From contig NZ_CP046103.1 in the NCBI RefSeq assembly GCF_009707325.1, positions 2,584,012 to 2,648,011 on the forward strand: DNA of 64,000 bases, given 5' to 3'. A program made the position numbers and the translations under genes. Under the pieces are notes generated by a model, which did not search any database, had not been told where the DNA came from, and was given only the letters and a program-made list of their open reading frames with translations. Shown here one piece after another: positions 9,355 to 17,309 of this stretch. This DNA is from Pseudomonas sp. IB20. GTDB taxonomy: Bacteria; Pseudomonadota; Gammaproteobacteria; Pseudomonadales; Pseudomonadaceae. Positions within the stretch are counted from its first letter, which is position 1. Each line of letters starts with the position of its first letter.

Positions 9355-10965
9355 TCAATTCAGGTGCAGCCTTATTGCTTGCTTATTGCTGGCTGGCATG
9401 ATCTCTTGCCACGACGGCAGGCCGAAGCGGTCCGGCTTGCCCTTAGTGGCGGGGTCCACATCCGTGCGATTCCACCAGCCGCCACCCAATGCCTGGAACA
9501 GCGCTGTGGTGTCGCTGTAGCGGGCGGCCTGGGCTTTGACGCGCGCGAGCACGGTGTTTTGGTAGGTTTGCTGGGCCGTGAGCAAGTTGATATACGCCAC
9601 CGCGCCGAGGCGGAACTGGGCTTGCACCAGGTCCAGGTTGGCTTGCGCGGAGCGTTCGGCCACGACCTGTTGATTGAGCGCATCGGCATCCGCCTCCAGC
9701 GCCCGCAACGCGTTGGCCACATCTTGGAACGCAGTAATCACCGTGCCGCGATAGCGCGCGGCGGACTCGTCGTAAGCGGCCACGGCCGCACGTTTGCGGT
9801 GTTCGAGTGCGCCGGCATCAAAGATCGGTTGGGTGATAGAACCGGCCAGGCTCCAGACGCCGCTGCCCGATGAAAACAATTTGGTCCCGCTCGCCACTGT
9901 AGAGCCCAACGCCCCGGTAATGCTGAACTGCGGCAACTGATTGGCGACGGCCACACCAATATTGGCGCTGGCCTGATGCAGTTGCGCCTGCGCTGAACGC
10001 ACATCCGGGCGCTGGCCAACGATGGCCGAGGGCAGGCTGACCGGCAATTCTTCCGGCAAGTGCAAGGAAGCCAGGTTGAATCGCTCGCCTTGATCCTGGT
10101 TCGGAAAGCGCCCGAGGTACGCCATCAACTGGTTGCGGGTCTGTGCCAATTGCTTTTGCAGCGGCGGCAAGGTCGCACGGGTTTGCGCCAGAGCGGTTTG
10201 CTGCGTGAGCACGTCGCTATCGCCGATGGCGCCCAGTCGGCGCTGAGCTTGCAGCAGGTCGAGCTGACCGCCCTGCAGTTTGATGATTTCTTCAGTGGCG
10301 GCGACCTGATCACGTAACGACGCCAGGCTGACGGCGGTGTTGACCACATTGGAGGTCAAGGTGAGGTAAGTCGCCTCGAGTTGGAAGCGCTCGTACTCGG
10401 CTTGCGCCGTGGTGGATTCGATTTGCCGGCGCGTGCCGCCGAACACATCCGGGGCGTACGACACGCTCAGCGACGCAGAACTCACGGTGAGAATGGGTGA
10501 TTCGGAGATGCCTGACGTGACGCCCGAGACCTTCTCACGGGCTTTCTGTACGTTGCCGTTCACCGAGGGAAACAGCGACGCCTGGTCGGCATACACCCGC
10601 TCGTTGGCCTGGCGTAATGCTGCTTGGGCGGCGCTCACATCCGGGTTCGCGCGCAGGGCCTCTTCGACCAGGGCGTTGAGTGTTGGGGAACGGAACAGCG
10701 TCCACCATTGCCCGGGAATATCCATCCCGGCGATCAGCCGCTGCGCAGCGCCACCGGGGTCGATATCCGCCTGGGCCGTGCGGGTGAGTTTTTCGCGTGA
10801 ATAGTCGGCATTCGCTGGCACATCGGGCCGTGAGAAATCAGGCCCGACGGTACAGCCGGCGAGGGCGAGGCACAGCAGGCTCAGCGGAGCCAGAAGGTAT
10901 GAATGTCGAGATGGGGTGCGGGCTTTTGCTGCCGCTGATGCACGCCGCCGAAGCTGATCTTTCAT
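9355..10965 (-). CDS. NodT-family outer-membrane efflux lipoprotein
   Basis: The 536-residue protein has a basic N-terminus, a hydrophobic segment and a lipobox LALAGC at about Cys38, followed by TVGPDFSRPDVPANADY, the usual opening of mature OprM/NodT proteins. Two long helical outer-membrane-factor repeats follow, with LVEEALRANPDVSAAQAALRQANERV in the first and VGQRPDVRSAQAQLHQASANIGVA in the second. It forms the trimeric outer-membrane channel of the pump. Placing the channel gene first is less usual than adaptor-pump-channel. A 12-base palindrome sits just upstream of the ATG. Confidence 0.92.
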   Translation of the reverse strand: MKDQLRRRASAAAKARTPSRHSYLLAPLSLLCLALAGCTVGPDFSRPDVPANADYSREKLTRTAQADIDPGGAAQRLIAGMDIPGQWWTLFRSPTLNALVEEALRANPDVSAAQAALRQANERVYADQASLFPSVNGNVQKAREKVSGVTSGISESPILTVSSASLSVSYAPDVFGGTRRQIESTTAQAEYERFQLEATYLTLTSNVVNTAVSLASLRDQVAATEEIIKLQGGQLDLLQAQRRLGAIGDSDVLTQQTALAQTRATLPPLQKQLAQTRNQLMAYLGRFPNQDQGERFNLASLHLPEELPVSLPSAIVGQRPDVRSAQAQLHQASANIGVAVANQLPQFSITGALGSTVASGTKLFSSGSGVWSLAGSITQPIFDAGALEHRKRAAVAAYDESAARYRGTVITAFQDVANALRALEADADALNQQVVAERSAQANLDLVQAQFRLGAVAYINLLTAQQTYQNTVLARVKAQAARYSDTTALFQALGGGWWNRTDVDPATKGKPDRFGLPSWQEIMPASNKQAIRLHLN

Positions 10966-10972
10966 ATTTACT

Positions 10973-10984
10973 CTGATTAATCAG
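10973..10984. promoter_or_regulatory. Palindrome upstream of the efflux operon (candidate repressor site)
   Basis: CTGATTAATCAG is a perfect 12-base palindrome eight bases before the ATG of the outer-membrane factor. It is followed at once by CAGTT-GGTT-AACTG, a second inverted repeat. Nested dyads at this position fit a TetR- or MarR-type operator. No such regulator gene is adjacent, so the cognate protein is unknown. Confidence 0.45.
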
Positions 10985-11119
10985 TTGGTTAACTGCTTTT
11001 ATGGTTGAGCAAAAACGTGCTGGTACATCCGGCGGAGCCACTGAAAAACAACGCGGGCTGCGTGGGTTTAAACCAGTGTAGGCGGCGCCAGGCACCGTGC
11101 AATGTGCAGGCGCATCGCG

Positions 11120-11174
11120 CGAGGACAGGGTTCATCGGTTCACGCTTAGGCGATGGACGCGCCTGCTGCACCGT
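11120..11174. repeat. Left half of the split 101-bp element (55 bp)
   Basis: Identical over 55 bases to 5024-5078 and in the same orientation, so it forms a direct repeat flanking the whole efflux operon. The sequence diverges abruptly after TGCACCGT at 11174. The rest of this 320-base intergenic stretch (10966-11285) shows only the operator-like dyads near 10973 and the ribosome-binding region of the cupin gene. Confidence 0.9.
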
Positions 11175-11285
11175 CAAAGGGCATAGCTGCCCCATCCTGC
11201 ACAACTCCTGTGCCACCTGAGTGCTTAATCCCTGTGGGCGCAATGCCTATAGTGGGTTCAAACCAGCCGAAGACTGAGGTGAACC

Positions 11286-12275
11286 ATGAACAGCGAATTC
11301 AAGCCTGACCTGACCCCTGATGTGCCGAGCACACAAGTGGACGCCGAATACTTTGAATACAGCAAGGCCGCCAACCCGATCAGTGCCAATCTGATTACGC
11401 GTATTCCTTACCACAGCTTTCCGGCCTCGCTGTATGACAGCGGCCCGTCGCGAGTCGTGGCGCTTGACCTCAGCGATGCGCTGGGCTGCGAGGGCCCGGC
11501 GACCGGGCCAGGGCTGTGCGCCAACTTTATTCGGCTGAACGCCGGTGAGTCCCTGGAGCTGCACCCGAATGCGACTTCGCAAGTGTTTTATGTGATCGCG
11601 GGGGAGGGCAACGTTGTGCAGGGCGAGCATGAAATTGCCTGGTCTACCGGCTGCTTTATCGCGCTGCCTGGTTTGCTGCAAGCGCGCTTCAGCGCCTCGC
11701 AGGATGCGCGCCTGTACTATGTGCACGATGAGCCGTTGTTGCGCTACCTGGGCGTGACGCGCAGCACCGACCGCTTTGTGCCGACCTTGTATCCTGCCGC
11801 TCTGGCCAACTTGAAATTGCGTGAAGCGGCGGATGATCCGCGTGCTCAGGACCGCAGCCGTATCAGCATTCTGCTGGGGAATCGAAACTTTCCACAGACC
11901 CGAACCGTGACCCATGTGTTGTGGGCCATGTACGGCATTCTGCCGGCCGGCTCGATTCAGAAGCCACACCGGCACCAGTCGATTGCACTGGATTTCATTA
12001 TCAACTGTCCCACGGGCTGCTACTCGCTGGTAGGCACTGAACTGGATGCCGACGGGCAGATTCGCAACCCGGTACGTGTTGATTGGTCGCCGGGGTTGGC
12101 GTTTGTGACGCCGCCGGGGTACTGGCACGCTCACTTCAATGAGTCTGATACTGAAGCATTTCTGATTCCTATCCAGGATGCTGGGTTGCAGACTTACTTG
12201 CGCGCGTTGGATATTCGCTTTGGTGGGGCGCGTCCCGCTAGACCCGCAGACGGACAGATCTACCGTTGCCAATAA
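11286..12275 (+). CDS. Bicupin-domain protein of unknown substrate
   Basis: A 329-residue soluble protein with two cupin-like halves. The first (about residues 75-150) contains LNAGESLELHPNATSQVFYVIAGEGNVVQGEHEIAWSTGCFIALPG. The second (about 215-300) contains LPAGSIQKPHRHQSIALDFIINCPTGCYSLVG and GLAFVTPPGYWHAHFNESDTEAF. The HRHQ and WHAHF residues could bind a metal as in gentisate/quercetin dioxygenases, but the first half lacks a clear HxH, so only the second half is likely catalytic. The ATG at 11286 follows GAGGTGAAC. It converges on the LysR gene with a 16-base overlap, and the two are enclosed by the split 101-bp element. Confidence 0.75.
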   Translation: MNSEFKPDLTPDVPSTQVDAEYFEYSKAANPISANLITRIPYHSFPASLYDSGPSRVVALDLSDALGCEGPATGPGLCANFIRLNAGESLELHPNATSQVFYVIAGEGNVVQGEHEIAWSTGCFIALPGLLQARFSASQDARLYYVHDEPLLRYLGVTRSTDRFVPTLYPAALANLKLREAADDPRAQDRSRISILLGNRNFPQTRTVTHVLWAMYGILPAGSIQKPHRHQSIALDFIINCPTGCYSLVGTELDADGQIRNPVRVDWSPGLAFVTPPGYWHAHFNESDTEAFLIPIQDAGLQTYLRALDIRFGGARPARPADGQIYRCQ

Positions 12276-13159
12276 GGTGTTTCGCCCAACTGCTCAACGA
12301 TGAAGTCGATAAAGCACCTGACCTTAGACGACACGATTCGCTTGGGCGGATAGACAAACCACACAGAAAATTCCTGCTCAGCACCGAGGATGTTCCATTG
12401 TGGCAGCCACACCTGTAGGGCTCCCGCTTCAATACTGGTAGCCACCAACCAGTCAGGCAGTAGGGCAAAACCCAGACCTTGGCGCACCGCGATCAGTTGC
12501 GCATCGAGGTCGTTGATACGGATGCAGTCGTTATGCACCAGCGGCACTACTTCATCGGAGGAGGCAAACGCAAAATCATGCTTACTCAGTATGGCGGGCA
12601 GGCGGGCCAGCTCTGCGGGCATTGACGGGGCAGGGTGCGCAGTGCAAAAGGTCGGACTTGCCACCAACAGGTACTTGCCAGCGCAGATCTTGCGCGCTTT
12701 GAGCGTGGAATCAGCCAGCGCGCCAATCCGGATGGCCAAATCCACGCCCGAATGAATCAGGTTGACCTGCGCCTCCTCCAACATCAGCTCTACCTTGATC
12801 TGCGGGTAGCGAGTCAGAAACGCCTTCAACACGGGAAGGATATGGTGACGGGCAAACGCTGGCGGCAAGTTGAGCTTGAGCACCCCGCGCGGTTGCTGGT
12901 TCAGCGCCGACGTCGCCGCCTTCGCCTGTTCGAGCTCATCCAGCACCCTGTGCGCGTGCATCAAAAACGTCTGGCCGCCTTCGGTCAGGTGCAGCGTGCG
13001 TGTCGAGCGGTTGAACAAGGCGATGCCCAGGTCCTGTTCAAGGTCCTTCACGTAGCGGGAAACGGTTGAAGCCTTGATGCCGAGCCGCTCGGCTGCACGC
13101 GAGAAGTTGTTGCCTTCGGCGGCTTCGACAAAGGCGGTTAGCGCCGTGAAATAATCCAA
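12260..13159 (-). CDS. LysR-family transcriptional regulator
   Basis: A 299-residue protein with the LysR N-terminal HTH: MDYFTALTAFVEAAEGNNFSRAAERLGIKASTVSRYVKDLEQDLGIALFNRSTRTLHLTEGG (residues 1-62). A co-inducer-binding domain follows, with the typical RGVLKLNLPPAFARHHILPVLKAFLTRYPQIKVELMLEE start and a DLAIRIGALADSTLKARKI segment. This is the CrgA/AaeR-like subclass. It overlaps the 3' end of the cupin gene; LysR proteins often control an adjacent gene, but here the promoters face inward from both ends rather than sharing an intergenic region. Confidence 0.92.
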   Translation of the reverse strand: MDYFTALTAFVEAAEGNNFSRAAERLGIKASTVSRYVKDLEQDLGIALFNRSTRTLHLTEGGQTFLMHAHRVLDELEQAKAATSALNQQPRGVLKLNLPPAFARHHILPVLKAFLTRYPQIKVELMLEEAQVNLIHSGVDLAIRIGALADSTLKARKICAGKYLLVASPTFCTAHPAPSMPAELARLPAILSKHDFAFASSDEVVPLVHNDCIRINDLDAQLIAVRQGLGFALLPDWLVATSIEAGALQVWLPQWNILGAEQEFSVWFVYPPKRIVSSKVRCFIDFIVEQLGETPYWQR

Positions 13160-13195
13160 AAGTGACCTGCCGGGCTTAGGTTTATGTTGTCCTCA

Positions 13196-13238
13196 AGTCT
13201 GAGCCTGGGAGTGTCTGCTGAGCTTCCTGACGATGCGT
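13196..13238. repeat. Right half of the split 101-bp element (43 bp)
   Basis: Identical over 43 bases to 5082-5124 and in the same orientation. Together with 11120-11174 it brackets the cupin/LysR pair. After a four-base indel the match resumes for about ten bases (CCAATAAACA) and then ends. Confidence 0.88.
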
Positions 13239-13327
13239 CCAATAAACAGATCGAGGACGCCACGGCTCAGGTGATTGCTGAGATCTACAGCGTCCTGCGA
13301 ATGCGGGCGAAGGCTACGCGGAGCTAG
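13239..13327 (+). pseudogene. 3' fragment of a thymidylate-kinase-like gene
   Basis: The plus strand reads SNKQIEDATAQVIAEIYSVLRMR... to a TAG at 13325-13327. The core IEDATxQVxxEIYxVL matches the C-terminus of the broken nucleoside/thymidylate-kinase-like gene at 46152-46701 (IEDATRQVVSEIYRVLQ). Nothing upstream encodes the rest of a kinase; the frame runs back into the 43-bp repeat. It is a scrap left by rearrangement. The kinase identity is inferred through the longer relative in this window. Confidence 0.5.
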
Positions 13328-13342
13328 TCGCCGTAGCCTTCG
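13308..13342. terminator. 11-bp inverted repeat between the kinase scrap and hcp
   Basis: CGAAGGCTACG (13308-13318) and CGTAGCCTTCG (13332-13342) form a perfect 11-bp stem with a 13-base loop. On the plus strand it is followed by TTGTCTTCCT; on the minus strand it sits nine bases beyond the hcp stop codon without a T-run. It could end hcp transcription in one direction and the scrap in the other. Confidence 0.45.
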
Positions 13343-13350
13343 TTGTCTTC

Positions 13351-13839
13351 CTATACCTTAGGTGCCAACCACGAATCTTCGGCTTCGATGCCGTCGGGCT
13401 CGTACGTCCAGGTGACTTTTTCGTAGGTAAACGCCAGGTCTTCCATGTGGCCCATTTGCTTGTTGTTCGGGTCCAGGCAGTTAGGCGTCCATGACTTCAT
13501 AGACACCAGCACCGCATTCTCAAGCTTTACCGTGTAGTACTTCTCTTCAGTGCCTTTAGGCGAGATGCGATAGAACTCCAGGGACACAGTTTTCATTTGC
13601 TCCCCAGACGTCAGCGCTTGGAAAAGCTTGGGCGAGCCTTTGTCGATTTCCTTGGTGAGGGTCATTGCGCCATGCACGCGCTTGCCTGTCGGGAGCCCGG
13701 TTTGAGGGTTTTTCGGTATTTCGATGGTGTGGTCTATGGCCTGCACGAGGATCTTGCCTTCGTGGCCCTGGACTTTGGTCGAACCTTCGATTTTGCCTTG
13801 GTTCTGGCCTTCCAGTGTGAGATAGCAGGGCATTGGCAT
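13351..13839 (-). CDS. hcp: Hcp, T6SS inner-tube protein (TssD)
   Basis: The 162-residue product is a full-length Hcp1-type protein: MPMPCYLTLEGQNQGKIEGS, QAIDHTIEIP, GKRVHGAMTLTKEIDKGSPKLFQALTSGEQ and the C-terminal EDLAFTYEKVTWTYEPDGIEAEDSW. Hcp hexamers stack into the tube that the contractile sheath pushes out of the cell, and they also act as effector chaperones. The ATG at 13839 follows GGAG. It is last in the T6SS gene order, 116 bases after the response-regulator gene, and may have its own promoter so that it can be made in excess. Confidence 0.95.
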   Translation of the reverse strand: MPMPCYLTLEGQNQGKIEGSTKVQGHEGKILVQAIDHTIEIPKNPQTGLPTGKRVHGAMTLTKEIDKGSPKLFQALTSGEQMKTVSLEFYRISPKGTEEKYYTVKLENAVLVSMKSWTPNCLDPNNKQMGHMEDLAFTYEKVTWTYEPDGIEAEDSWLAPKV

Positions 13840-13955
13840 AACGAGTACTCCAGTTCATTCATTGAGGTGAACATACGCGATGGGCCTCGAGCCGCTTCGC
13901 GATGGAGTCAGATTACTGAGGGCTGGCAGCCGCCACCCTCCGGTGAATACCTGAA

Positions 13956-14600
13956 TCACTCCTGGATGCACACGCCCAGCTTGAATGCCCATTGAGTAAG
14001 GTCCGCAGCATTGTGCGCATCGAGTTTTTTCATCAAGTTCAAACGATGGGTTTCGACGGTTTTCAAGCTGATACATAGCAGCTCGGCAACATCGCGGTTG
14101 CGCGCGCCCTCAGCCACCAATTTGAGCACCTGGCGCTCGCGATCGGTCAGAGTGATGCCTGATTGTGTGCTGCTGTTGGCGCGCAGTGCAGCGACCTGGT
14201 CGGTGTTTAAATGCGCATCCAGAAACGGCTTGCCCGTGAGCAAGGTGGCAATAGCCGTGACAAGCACGTCACTGGTACTGTTTTTGAGCACGTAACCATC
14301 AGCGCCGGCATCCAGCGCGAGGGCGGCGTTTTGCTCGCTGAGACGCGAGGTGAGGGCCAGGATGCGAATACTCGGCCAGCGCTGGCGTATAAGCGGTAAT
14401 GCGGAAATGCCGTCCATCACCGGCATGTTCAGGTCCAGCAGCAGCAAATCCGGTTCCAGGGCGCGACAGACATCCAATGCCTGGCGGCCATTCTCGGCTT
14501 CGCCGACGATCCTGATTCCAGGTACATCAAGCAGCAGGGCACGCAAACCCTCACGCATCAATGGGTGGTCATCTACTACCACGATCCGATAGTCAGCCAT
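13956..14600 (-). CDS. NarL/LuxR-type response regulator linked to T6SS
   Basis: The 214-residue protein has a receiver domain (1-120) with the acidic pair D10/D11, phospho-acceptor D56 in LLLLDLNMPVMDG and a conserved lysine in YVLKNSTSD. A GerE/LuxR HTH follows (about 150-210: LTDRERQVLKLVAEGARNRDVAELLCISLKTVETHRLNLMKKL). It begins three bases after the sensor kinase stop, so the two form a transcriptional unit. It probably takes phosphate from the kinase's Hpt domain and regulates hcp or the T6SS operon; that target is inference. Confidence 0.92.
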   Translation of the reverse strand: MADYRIVVVDDHPLMREGLRALLLDVPGIRIVGEAENGRQALDVCRALEPDLLLLDLNMPVMDGISALPLIRQRWPSIRILALTSRLSEQNAALALDAGADGYVLKNSTSDVLVTAIATLLTGKPFLDAHLNTDQVAALRANSSTQSGITLTDRERQVLKLVAEGARNRDVAELLCISLKTVETHRLNLMKKLDAHNAADLTQWAFKLGVCIQE

Positions 14601-14603
14601 AGG

Positions 14604-17309
14604 TCATCCTTTGAGGGCGTTATTGCAAAACAGCCGCGCGCACGCAGTTTCAAGACTGCGCAAAGCGGCTTCGCAGTTAGCGTATTGTTGTTCTGTACTG
14701 TCCTCAAGCAGGCGGGCGAGATGCTCCAGTTCCCGTTCGCCAAATTGCCCGCAGGTGCCTCTGAGTGTGTGTGCCAGATGCGCGAGCTCAGCATGATCAG
14801 CCGCATCGCAGGCCGTGCGCATCAAACCGAGTAAACGCTGGGTGTCGACACGAAACAGTTCGCGCAGGCGCGGCGTCATGAGCGGTGAGGTGGGTGAGAC
14901 GTGAGCGGTATTACTCTGCTGGGGGTTGATGTTGCCCACGGGCATGGGCGCAAGCTCCATGCCGCGCTTGATCTGCCAGGCAATGGCGCTCTCCAGCGCC
15001 CTGAACAGTTGGCCTGGCAACACGGGTTTAGCCAGGTAGGCACTGGCGCCTTGGCGCAGGAACTCTTCGCGGTCACTCGTCATGGCATTCGCTGTCAGTG
15101 CAATCACCCACGTCTCTTCGTCGAGCACGCCGTACGCACCCGAGCGTAATTTGCGGATGGTTTCCACCCCACCCATTACCGGCATCTGGCTGTCCATCAA
15201 GACCACGTCGAAGATCACTTTGCCCAGCAGTTGCAAGGCTTGCTCTCCATTGCTCGCGCACTGATAGCGATGCCCGAACCGCTCAAGATACAGGCAGGCG
15301 ATTTCACGGTTGGTCGGCACATCGTCAACCACCAGAACGTTGAGTTGGTAAGCGTGGCCACACAGCGTGTCCATGTCCTCGCGTACCGGCGCTACGATAG
15401 GTTCATCAGCGGCCAGGGGCGGCAGGGGTAGCACAAGGGTAAACGTCGAGCCGTTGCCCGGTGCGCTTTTGACCCTTAACTCGCCGCCCATGAGCTGCGC
15501 CAGGCGGTGACTGATTGAAAGGCCCAACCCAGTACCGCCGTACTCACGGGTGGTCGAGGCGTCGGCTTGGCGAAAAGCATCGAAAATCTGCGCCTGCTTA
15601 TCCTCGGCAATACCAATACCTGTGTCTTCGACACTAAAACCCACGTTGCCCTCCGAACCCTTCCACACCAGCAATCGCACAGAACCGCTCGGGGTGAACT
15701 TGATGGCATTGCCGAGCAGGTTGAGCAGTATCTGGCGCAAGCGCAGCGGGTCGCCCTTGACGCCAGTCGGCACATCGCCGGCGACGTGCACGCTAAGGCG
15801 CAGGCGTTTCTCTTGAGCACGCGGCGTGAGCACGTTGATCGCCTCGGCAACCTGTGCCGCCAGGTCAAAGGGCGTGTGTTCCACGGTGAGGTTGCCCGAC
15901 TCTATTTTGGAGAAATCAAGAATGTCGTTGATCAGTGCCAGCAGCGCATCACCGTTATCGCGGATAGAAGCAACGAAGCGCCGCTCTGGCGCGCCCGCAG
16001 ACGTGTCAGCGAGCAGATGGCTCATGCCGATGATCGCGTTGAGCGGGGTGCGAATTTCGTGACTCATGTTCGCCAGGAACTCCCCCCTGAGCAGATTCGC
16101 CCGGTCGGCGCTCTGCCACGCTTCACGCAACTCGCAAGTGCGTGCTTGTACTTGGCTTTCAAGCCCCAGGCGCTCCCGGTGAACGGTGTCGAGCAGGTCG
16201 TTATAGGCGCGGGCAAAACGCCCCAGTTCATCGTCACGTACCACCGGCAAGCGGCGTGTCAGATCATCGGAGTGGCGGGTTTCTTCAATGGCCTGGGCGA
16301 AGCCGGCCAGCGGGCGTGCCAGTTGTTGGCGCAGTACGGTCAGCAAGCCCAGCGTCAACAGCACCAGACCGATGATGGCAAACGGCGCTTCGTTCATGAT
16401 CAGTTGCAAGGTGTTGGCGCGCAGACGCGCTCGTGGGTAAAGCGACACCAGGTACCAATCCAGTACGTCCAGGCGCGCGACCACCGCAGTGCCATGGCTG
16501 AGTTTGAGCTGTTGAGGAAAGGTGCCATGTATGTCCAGGCCCGGTAACGGCGTCGTCAGGTACTGGTAGTCTCTGGGTGCGCCTGCGGGCAGCGATGCGA
16601 TGGGCAGCCCCGTGTGGTCGATGATGAAGCCGTTGTACCCGCGCAGTAACTGCGACATGCGCGCAAAACGGTCATTGAGTTGCAGGTCATAACCGGTAAT
16701 GACTTCCACCTTACCGTTCTTGTCGCGGCCTATAGCGGCCACGGTGATCAGTTGCTGCCCGGTATGGGCATCATAGACAGGCCCATCCCAGACGATGTCG
16801 GCCTTTGCATCGGGCAGGCGTTTACTCAAGTCTCGCAGGTAGGTGGCACGGCTGGCGGTGAATCCTTTGATGGGGTAGGGGCCCGTGGAAAAGGCCGCGC
16901 CGACACCTGGAAAGTAGAAAAACGTATCAACAATCATCGACTGACCCGCAGCGCCATAGGCTTCCGCAGCCACAGCGGCACGGGGCAGTTTCGTCGACGG
17001 CTTGGCACCCGGGTCGGAAAGCCAGTAAAGCGTGCTGCGCGGTGACGGCATGTCGAGTTCTTCGCTCACCGGGCTGCGCCATAGTCGCAATAACCTGCGC
17101 GCGCCATCGGCGACCTCTTGCAAATCATCGTTGTCGACGCGAGTGATCAGCTCCACGCGTTGACTGAGCTCCTGCAGTGACTCACGCTCCAGTTGATGGT
17201 AGACACGCCACGCACTCAGCCCGGTTGCTACACACCAACTGCCCGCCAGCACCACTACCAGCGCGCAGGTGATGCGCAACGCCAGGGACCTGCGCCATAA
17301 CGCTTTCAT
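14604..17309 (-). CDS. Hybrid sensor histidine kinase (dCache-HAMP-HisKA-HATPase-REC-Hpt)
   Basis: A 901-residue phosphorelay kinase. TM1 lies near residues 12-32, then a periplasmic sensor of about 270 residues that looks like a double-Cache domain ([37 protein letters not shown]). TM2 lies near 300-322, followed by HAMP. HisKA has the phospho-His in [15 protein letters not shown] (about 415). The HATPase boxes are NAIKFT, EDTGIGI and [10 protein letters not shown] receiver domain carries [13 protein letters not shown] (Asp about 703), and a C-terminal Hpt has [13 protein letters not shown] (His about 843). The start overlaps the tssM stop by four bases, coupling it to the T6SS operon. The signal sensed is unknown. 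Confidence 0.93.
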   Translation of the reverse strand: MKALWRRSLALRITCALVVVLAGSWCVATGLSAWRVYHQLERESLQELSQRVELITRVDNDDLQEVADGARRLLRLWRSPVSEELDMPSPRSTLYWLSDPGAKPSTKLPRAAVAAEAYGAAGQSMIVDTFFYFPGVGAAFSTGPYPIKGFTASRATYLRDLSKRLPDAKADIVWDGPVYDAHTGQQLITVAAIGRDKNGKVEVITGYDLQLNDRFARMSQLLRGYNGFIIDHTGLPIASLPAGAPRDYQYLTTPLPGLDIHGTFPQQLKLSHGTAVVARLDVLDWYLVSLYPRARLRANTLQLIMNEAPFAIIGLVLLTLGLLTVLRQQLARPLAGFAQAIEETRHSDDLTRRLPVVRDDELGRFARAYNDLLDTVHRERLGLESQVQARTCELREAWQSADRANLLRGEFLANMSHEIRTPLNAIIGMSHLLADTSAGAPERRFVASIRDNGDALLALINDILDFSKIESGNLTVEHTPFDLAAQVAEAINVLTPRAQEKRLRLSVHVAGDVPTGVKGDPLRLRQILLNLLGNAIKFTPSGSVRLLVWKGSEGNVGFSVEDTGIGIAEDKQAQIFDAFRQADASTTREYGGTGLGLSISHRLAQLMGGELRVKSAPGNGSTFTLVLPLPPLAADEPIVAPVREDMDTLCGHAYQLNVLVVDDVPTNREIACLYLERFGHRYQCASNGEQALQLLGKVIFDVVLMDSQMPVMGGVETIRKLRSGAYGVLDEETWVIALTANAMTSDREEFLRQGASAYLAKPVLPGQLFRALESAIAWQIKRGMELAPMPVGNINPQQSNTAHVSPTSPLMTPRLRELFRVDTQRLLGLMRTACDAADHAELAHLAHTLRGTCGQFGERELEHLARLLEDSTEQQYANCEAALRSLETACARLFCNNALKG

